A program made the position numbers and the translations under genes. This document shows positions 6,381 through 7,478 of a DNA stretch of 7,478 bases, one piece after another. The number at the start of each line of letters is the position of its first letter. Positions within the stretch are counted from its first letter, which is position 1. The DNA is taken from the NCBI GenBank assembly GCA_031254075.1, contig JAIRVD010000186.1:1-7478 (forward strand), in the 5' to 3' direction. The DNA comes from Clostridiales bacterium. GTDB lineage: Bacteria > Bacillota > Clostridia > Lachnospirales > WQUN01. The notes beneath the pieces are model-generated. The model did no database searches. It was not told where the DNA came from and saw only the letters and a program-made list of their open reading frames with translations.

Positions 6381-6435
6381 TTTACAATGATATGAAAAAA
6401 ATGTTATGATAAGAATAAAGCGGATAAAAAGGTGA
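6381..6435 (+). promoter_or_regulatory. ruvA promoter and ribosome binding site in divergent intergenic gap
   Basis: TTTACA (6381-6386) and TATGAT (6405-6410) are 18 bases apart, and a TG at 6402-6403 gives an extended -10, so this is a credible sigma-70-type promoter reading toward ruvA. AAAAGGTGAG at about 6426-6435 serves as the ribosome binding site before ATG 6439. On the other strand TATCAT (complement of 6387-6392) could be the -10 of the minus-strand gene, meaning the two promoters would overlap. I see no obvious LexA-box dyad here. Confidence 0.55.
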
Positions 6436-6438
6436 GCT

Positions 6439-7047
6439 ATGATTGCATATGTAAAAGGCGAGTTGGCGTTTACGGATGAACGCAGTGTGGTTGTTGACGT
6501 GGGCGGTGTAGGGTATCTTGTGAATGTTTCGCCCGCGACGATTTCGCGATTGCCTTTGCGCGGAACGTCGGTGCAAATTTTTACTTATTTTCAGTCGGGC
6601 GAAAGCGGACAGTCGCTTCACGGATTTTTGACGCGTGAAGAAGTGCGCCTTTTTACGTTGTTAATTTCTGTTTCGGGAATCGGGCCTAAGGTTGCGTCGG
6701 CGATTCTCGGAGCGATGTCACCGCAGCAGATTGTTCTTGCGATTGTTTCGGAGGACGCGGTTGCGTTAAGCAAGGCTCCGGGTGTCGGAAAGAAAACGGC
6801 GCAGCGCATTATGTTAGAATTAAAAGATAAAATGAAAACATCCGATAACAATTCCGTTGCGTTTGAAAAAACCTCGTTCCAAACCGGCGCGAACAACGCG
6901 AAAGCCGACGCAACAGACGCGCTTCTCGTTCTCGGATACGGGCGTGCGGAGGCGGTTCAGGCTGTGTTGGAAGTGGCGGAAGAAGAAATGTCTGCGGATG
7001 CAATAATAAAACTCGCGCTAAAAAAACTTGCGAAGCGAGGCGTGTAA
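6439..7047 (+). CDS. ruvA: Holliday junction branch migration protein RuvA
   Basis: RuvA binds four-way DNA junctions as a tetramer, holds them in the square-planar form and loads the RuvB motors for branch migration in recombinational repair. The 202-residue protein matches the family length. The N-terminal OB-fold domain is residues 1-63 (MIAYVKGELA...VDVGGVGYLV...GFLTREE). Two helix-hairpin-helix motifs follow, SGIGPKVASAIL (79-90) and APGVGKKTAQRI (113-124). A variable linker (about 134-154) leads to the C-terminal three-helix domain (155-200, DALLVLGYGRAEA...) that contacts RuvB. The stop is immediately followed by the ruvB ATG with no bases between, so translational coupling is likely. 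ruvC is not seen upstream. Confidence 0.97.
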   Translation: MIAYVKGELAFTDERSVVVDVGGVGYLVNVSPATISRLPLRGTSVQIFTYFQSGESGQSLHGFLTREEVRLFTLLISVSGIGPKVASAILGAMSPQQIVLAIVSEDAVALSKAPGVGKKTAQRIMLELKDKMKTSDNNSVAFEKTSFQTGANNAKADATDALLVLGYGRAEAVQAVLEVAEEEMSADAIIKLALKKLAKRGV

Positions 7048-7478
7048 ATGGAAAAACTAAATACAACGGGATTCAACCGCGAGCTTGACGAAGAAATTGA
7101 ATTAAAACTTCGTCCGTCGCGGTTTGACGAATATATCGGGCAGGAAAAAGTGAAGGAAAACATGCAGGTGTTTGTACAGGCGGCACTCGGGCGCGGCGAA
7201 ACGCTTGACCATGTTTTGCTATACGGACAGCCCGGGCTTGGGAAAACGACGCTTTCGGCAATAATCGCGGGCGCGATGAACGCGCAACTGCGGATAACGA
7301 CGGGACCTGCAATTGAGCGACCGGGCGATATCGCGGCGATTTTGAATGATTTAAACGAAGGCGATTTTTTATTTATCGACGAAATTCACAGGCTAAACCG
7401 AACCGTTGAAGAAATGTTGTATTCCGCGATGGAAGATTTCGTTTTTGATATTATCATCGGAAAGGGACCCGGCGCGAG
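7048..7478 (+). CDS. ruvB: Holliday junction helicase RuvB (5' part, runs off window)
   Basis: RuvB is the hexameric AAA+ ATPase that pumps DNA through RuvA-bound Holliday junctions. Only the first 143 codons lie in the window and the frame is open to its edge. [19 protein letters not shown] (21-39) is the classic start of the ATPase core. Walker A is GQPGLGKT (60-67) and Walker B is FLFIDE (107-112), followed by [19 protein letters not shown] and IGKGPGA. The second Walker A residue is Gln where RuvB proteins usually have Pro (GPPGLGKT). This is probably a tolerated change because the invariant Gly, Lys and Thr are kept. GAGG at 7037-7040, inside the end of ruvA, is the ribosome binding site. 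Confidence 0.97.
   Translation, partial: MEKLNTTGFNRELDEEIELKLRPSRFDEYIGQEKVKENMQVFVQAALGRGETLDHVLLYGQPGLGKTTLSAIIAGAMNAQLRITTGPAIERPGDIAAILNDLNEGDFLFIDEIHRLNRTVEEMLYSAMEDFVFDIIIGKGPGA

Overview
The window looks like a chromosomal segment of a moderately AT-rich bacterium. It has a decayed insertion sequence at the left, three compact gene groups, and the start of a RuvAB recombination operon at the right edge. Ribosome binding sites of the AAAGGAG type, one TTG start, and a meso-diaminopimelate dehydrogenase (so a DAP-type cell wall is likely) suggest a Clostridia-like, Fibrobacterota-like or related anaerobe. I cannot place it more precisely from sequence alone, and the taxonomic guess is weak.

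Layout. Positions 1-642 hold the 3' part of a DDE transposase (IS1634/IS4-like) broken by an in-frame stop and a frameshift. Positions 643-1243 carry no convincing gene but much structure: a probable terminator hairpin (673-718), a perfect 18-bp palindromic hairpin with A/T tails (778-825), a 90-bp segment bounded by 11-bp inverted repeats (1064-1153), and a promoter with an overlapping 7-bp inverted repeat (1189-1219). From 1244 three tightly packed genes run rightward: a MATE-family efflux transporter, ddh, and a protein with a kinase-like domain, one membrane span and a C-terminal LysM domain. A two-domain GNAT acetyltransferase follows after a short repeat-bearing gap. An unrecognised small gene on the minus strand converges on the GNAT gene, and their stop codons overlap in a TTAA. 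That gene is divergent from ruvA-ruvB, and ruvB runs off the window.

How the genes may work together. Ddh makes meso-diaminopimelate, the cross-linking residue of peptidoglycan. The next gene encodes a membrane protein with a predicted outward-facing peptidoglycan-binding LysM domain and an inward-facing kinase-like domain. That kinase domain has lost the catalytic aspartate (HRD reads YRG) and most of the activation segment, so it is best read as a pseudokinase. The suggestion that wall binding outside is coupled to a scaffold or nucleotide-binding module inside, alongside DAP synthesis, is inference from domain order and gene adjacency. It is the most interesting item in the window.
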